Part shown: positions 62,397 through 64,000 of the stretch, one piece after another | Position numbering within the stretch: position 1 is the first letter of the stretch | How the letters are laid out: each line of letters starts with the position of its first letter | Origin: CALLPQ01 sp038531745 | Lineage (GTDB): Bacteria > Pseudomonadota > Alphaproteobacteria > Caulobacterales > Parvularculaceae | Assembly (NCBI GenBank): GCA_038531745.1 | Contig: JBCBBJ010000010.1 | Location: forward strand, 62,001 to 126,000 | Direction of reading: 5' to 3' | Length of the DNA: 64,000 nucleotides | The notes under the pieces: generated by a model | Seen by the model: only the letters and a program-made list of their open reading frames with translations | Databases searched by the model: none | What the model was told of the DNA's origin: nothing | Position numbers and translations under genes: made by a program

Positions 62397-63632
62397 ATGG
62401 TTTTGCCCCGATCGATCACACCACCATCACTGTCCGGCGCGCCCGATGACCCATCACGCGCTATTTCCGGCGAGGCGGCGGCAGGCTCGTCACCATTGGG
62501 CGGTGAAGACCAGCGCCGCACGCCCACACCGCGGCCCGGTGTTCTCGACATTGAGCCCTATGTGGGCGGCAAATCAAAGACGGCTTTTGATGGACCCATC
62601 CACAAGCTTTCCTCAAACGAGTCAGCCCTCGGTGCCAGCCCCAAGGCGGTATCGGCCTTTCAAAGCGCCGCCGAGACCCTCGCCCTTTATCCCGATGGCG
62701 GGGTAAGCGCGTTGCGCCGCAAGATTGCTGACGTCCATGGGCTTGACCCGGATCTGGTGATTTGCGGTGCAGGCTCCGACGAAATCCTTCAATTGCTGTG
62801 CCGGGCCTATCTTACCGATGGCGATAACATCGTTCAATCTGCCCACGGATTTTTAGTCTATGCATTGGCGGCAAAGGCCTGCGGCGCCCAGGTGCATTTT
62901 GCACCGGAAACCGATTTGACGGCGGATGTTGATGCGCTGCTGGCGGTTGTGGATGCGCGCACCCGTCTTGTCTTTGTGGCAAACCCGAATAACCCCACCG
63001 GCACATGGTTACCGGCCAGTGAGATTGCCCGCTTGCGTGCCGGGTTACGCCCTGACATCATTCTCGTGATTGATGCGGCCTATGCGGAGTATATGGATGA
63101 TGAGGCGTATGATGCGGGTGCGGACCTCGTATCCGCTCATAATAATGTCATCATGACACGAACATTCTCTAAGATTTATGGGCTTGGTGCCTTGCGGTTG
63201 GGGTGGGGCTATGGACCGCCGGCGATTATTGATGCTCTCAACCGTATCCGTGGGCCGTTTAATGTGTCGGCGGCGGCGCAACTTGCCGGAGAAGCGGCCA
63301 TGGCGGATCAGGATTTTGTCCGTCAGAACCGCGAGCATAATGCCAGTGAACGGGCGATCATGTTTCAACGGCTGCAGGGGATCGGCTCGCAAGAGACGCG
63401 TTTATCGGTTGTGCCCTCAGCCGGGAACTTTTTGCTGGTTAAATTTCCGGACACGGAGGGCAAACGCGCCCATGATGTCCTTGAGTGGTTGATGGACCGC
63501 GGCGTGATCGTGCGCGCCATGGATGCCTATGGGCTTGGCGACTATTTACGCATCTCCATTGGGTCAAGCGCAGCGAACCGGCGGCTACTCGATCTCCTCA
63601 CGGAACGATTTTGTGATGAGATGTCCCCGTGA
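62397..63632 (+). CDS. hisC: histidinol-phosphate aminotransferase
   Basis: A 411-residue PLP aminotransferase of histidine synthesis. The core starts PGVLDIEPYVGGKS at about residue 50 and includes LSSNESALGASPKA, the PLP-lysine motif TRTFSKIYGLGALRLGWGYG (about 255) and the C-terminal LRISIG. HisC is usually about 360 residues; the first 45 here are a Pro/Ser/Gly-rich leader, so a later non-ATG start is possible. ATG 62397 is the best start codon. The stop overlaps the tyrA GTG start. In alphaproteobacteria this enzyme often also serves aromatic amino-acid transamination. Confidence 0.93.
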   Translation: MVLPRSITPPSLSGAPDDPSRAISGEAAAGSSPLGGEDQRRTPTPRPGVLDIEPYVGGKSKTAFDGPIHKLSSNESALGASPKAVSAFQSAAETLALYPDGGVSALRRKIADVHGLDPDLVICGAGSDEILQLLCRAYLTDGDNIVQSAHGFLVYALAAKACGAQVHFAPETDLTADVDALLAVVDARTRLVFVANPNNPTGTWLPASEIARLRAGLRPDIILVIDAAYAEYMDDEAYDAGADLVSAHNNVIMTRTFSKIYGLGALRLGWGYGPPAIIDALNRIRGPFNVSAAAQLAGEAAMADQDFVRQNREHNASERAIMFQRLQGIGSQETRLSVVPSAGNFLLVKFPDTEGKRAHDVLEWLMDRGVIVRAMDAYGLGDYLRISIGSSAANRRLLDLLTERFCDEMSP

Positions 63633-64000
63633 CCGACAAGCTGTTTGATCATGTGTGTGTCATTGGCCTTGGCCTGATCGGATCATCGCTCTTGCGGGCC
63701 ATGCGGGCGGGGGGGCTTGTGGATCGGGCCACGGGGTTTGATACGGACCCTGATATTGGCGCGCGGGCCCTGGCCCTTGATATTGTTGACCATGTTGCAG
63801 CGGATATAACCGATGCGGTGACGCAAGCCGATCTTGTCATCCTTGCCACCCCTGTGGGTAGCGTTCATGATCTGTGTACGGCAATTGCGCCCCATCTAAA
63901 GACCGGTGCGGTGGTGATGGATGTAGGCAGTGTGAAGGCCGGTATGGTTGCCGCCGCCCGGCATCTGCCGAAGGATGTGTATTGCGTCCCGGCGCACCCT
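63629..64000 (+). CDS. tyrA: prephenate/arogenate dehydrogenase, N-terminal part (truncated by window edge)
   Basis: The first 124 codons of a TyrA-type dehydrogenase of tyrosine synthesis. The NAD(P)-binding motif VCVIGLGLIGSSLLRAM is at residues 10-26, and VILATPVGSVHDL and VMDVGSVKAGM follow. GTG 63629 overlaps the hisC stop (GTGA), giving a coupled pair, as in the common alphaproteobacterial hisC-tyrA order. The rest lies outside the window. Confidence 0.93.
   Translation, partial: MTDKLFDHVCVIGLGLIGSSLLRAMRAGGLVDRATGFDTDPDIGARALALDIVDHVAADITDAVTQADLVILATPVGSVHDLCTAIAPHLKTGAVVMDVGSVKAGMVAAARHLPKDVYCVPAHP

Noticed and set aside
1..64000. CRISPR arrays, insertion sequences, tRNA genes, prophage genes
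   Set aside because: No regularly spaced repeats, transposase motifs, tRNA cloverleaf sequences or phage structural genes were recognised on reading both strands.

Overview
The window looks like a chromosomal segment of an alphaproteobacterium of moderate to high GC content. Evidence for this is the order purN-purM / DUF2066-hdaA-ppk-ppx / rnd / aspS, the divergent metX-metW and hisC-tyrA blocks, a PodJ-like polarity protein, a CcmI cytochrome-c biogenesis protein and an alphaproteobacterial RNase P RNA. The order within the class cannot be fixed from sequence reading alone; a marine or host-associated lineage is a guess based on the giant secreted RTX proteins.

Layout. 1-2.8 kb: C-terminal part of a RES-domain protein, an MFS transporter and a threonine aldolase, closed by a perfect 13-bp hairpin terminator. 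2.8-8.1 kb: first giant RTX protein (LamG modules, type I secretion tail). 8.1-12.6 kb: a heme acquisition locus, namely a small membrane protein, hmuTUV, and convergent hutX plus an IsdG-like heme monooxygenase. 12.7-15.5 kb: exported M14 metallopeptidase. 15.8-22.9 kb: second giant RTX protein (FG-GAP propeller, cadherin-like and CSLREA beta-helix modules) whose C-terminal tail resembles that of the first. 23.2-28.1 kb: fatty-acyl-CoA genes (dienoyl-CoA isomerase, thioesterase, aldehyde dehydrogenase, acyl-CoA dehydrogenase). 28.4-31.3 kb: PodJ-like Sel1-repeat protein. 31.3-35.9 kb: TauE/SafE exporter with its TIGR02186 partner, a membrane protein, and the last two steps of leucine catabolism (liuC, liuE). 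35.9-37.1 kb: a zinc-homeostasis cassette (palindromic Zur-box candidate, His-rich exported protein, Fur/Zur regulator). 37.1-49.1 kb: housekeeping genes (aspS, rnd, ppx, ppk, hdaA, DUF2066, purM, purN). 49.1-55.8 kb: DMT exporter, peptidoglycan amidase, DUF6445 protein, rnpB, thioesterase, trhO, ccmI, thiolase. 55.9-64 kb: PhoD-like lipoprotein phosphatase, M28 peptidase, gloB, a methyltransferase, metW-metX, hisC and the start of tyrA.

Functional themes. Metal supply stands out: a heme import and cytoplasmic heme-handling locus with a Fur-like box, and separately a Zur-like autoregulated cassette. The two giant RTX proteins bracket the heme locus and the M14 peptidase, giving a roughly 20-kb accessory stretch rich in secreted and uptake functions. 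The rest is mainly core metabolism. I found no CRISPR array, insertion sequence, prophage or tRNA gene. The best candidates for something under-described are the CTG-start candidate membrane peptide leading the hmu operon, the Zur-box / His-rich protein pair, and the modular RTX giants.
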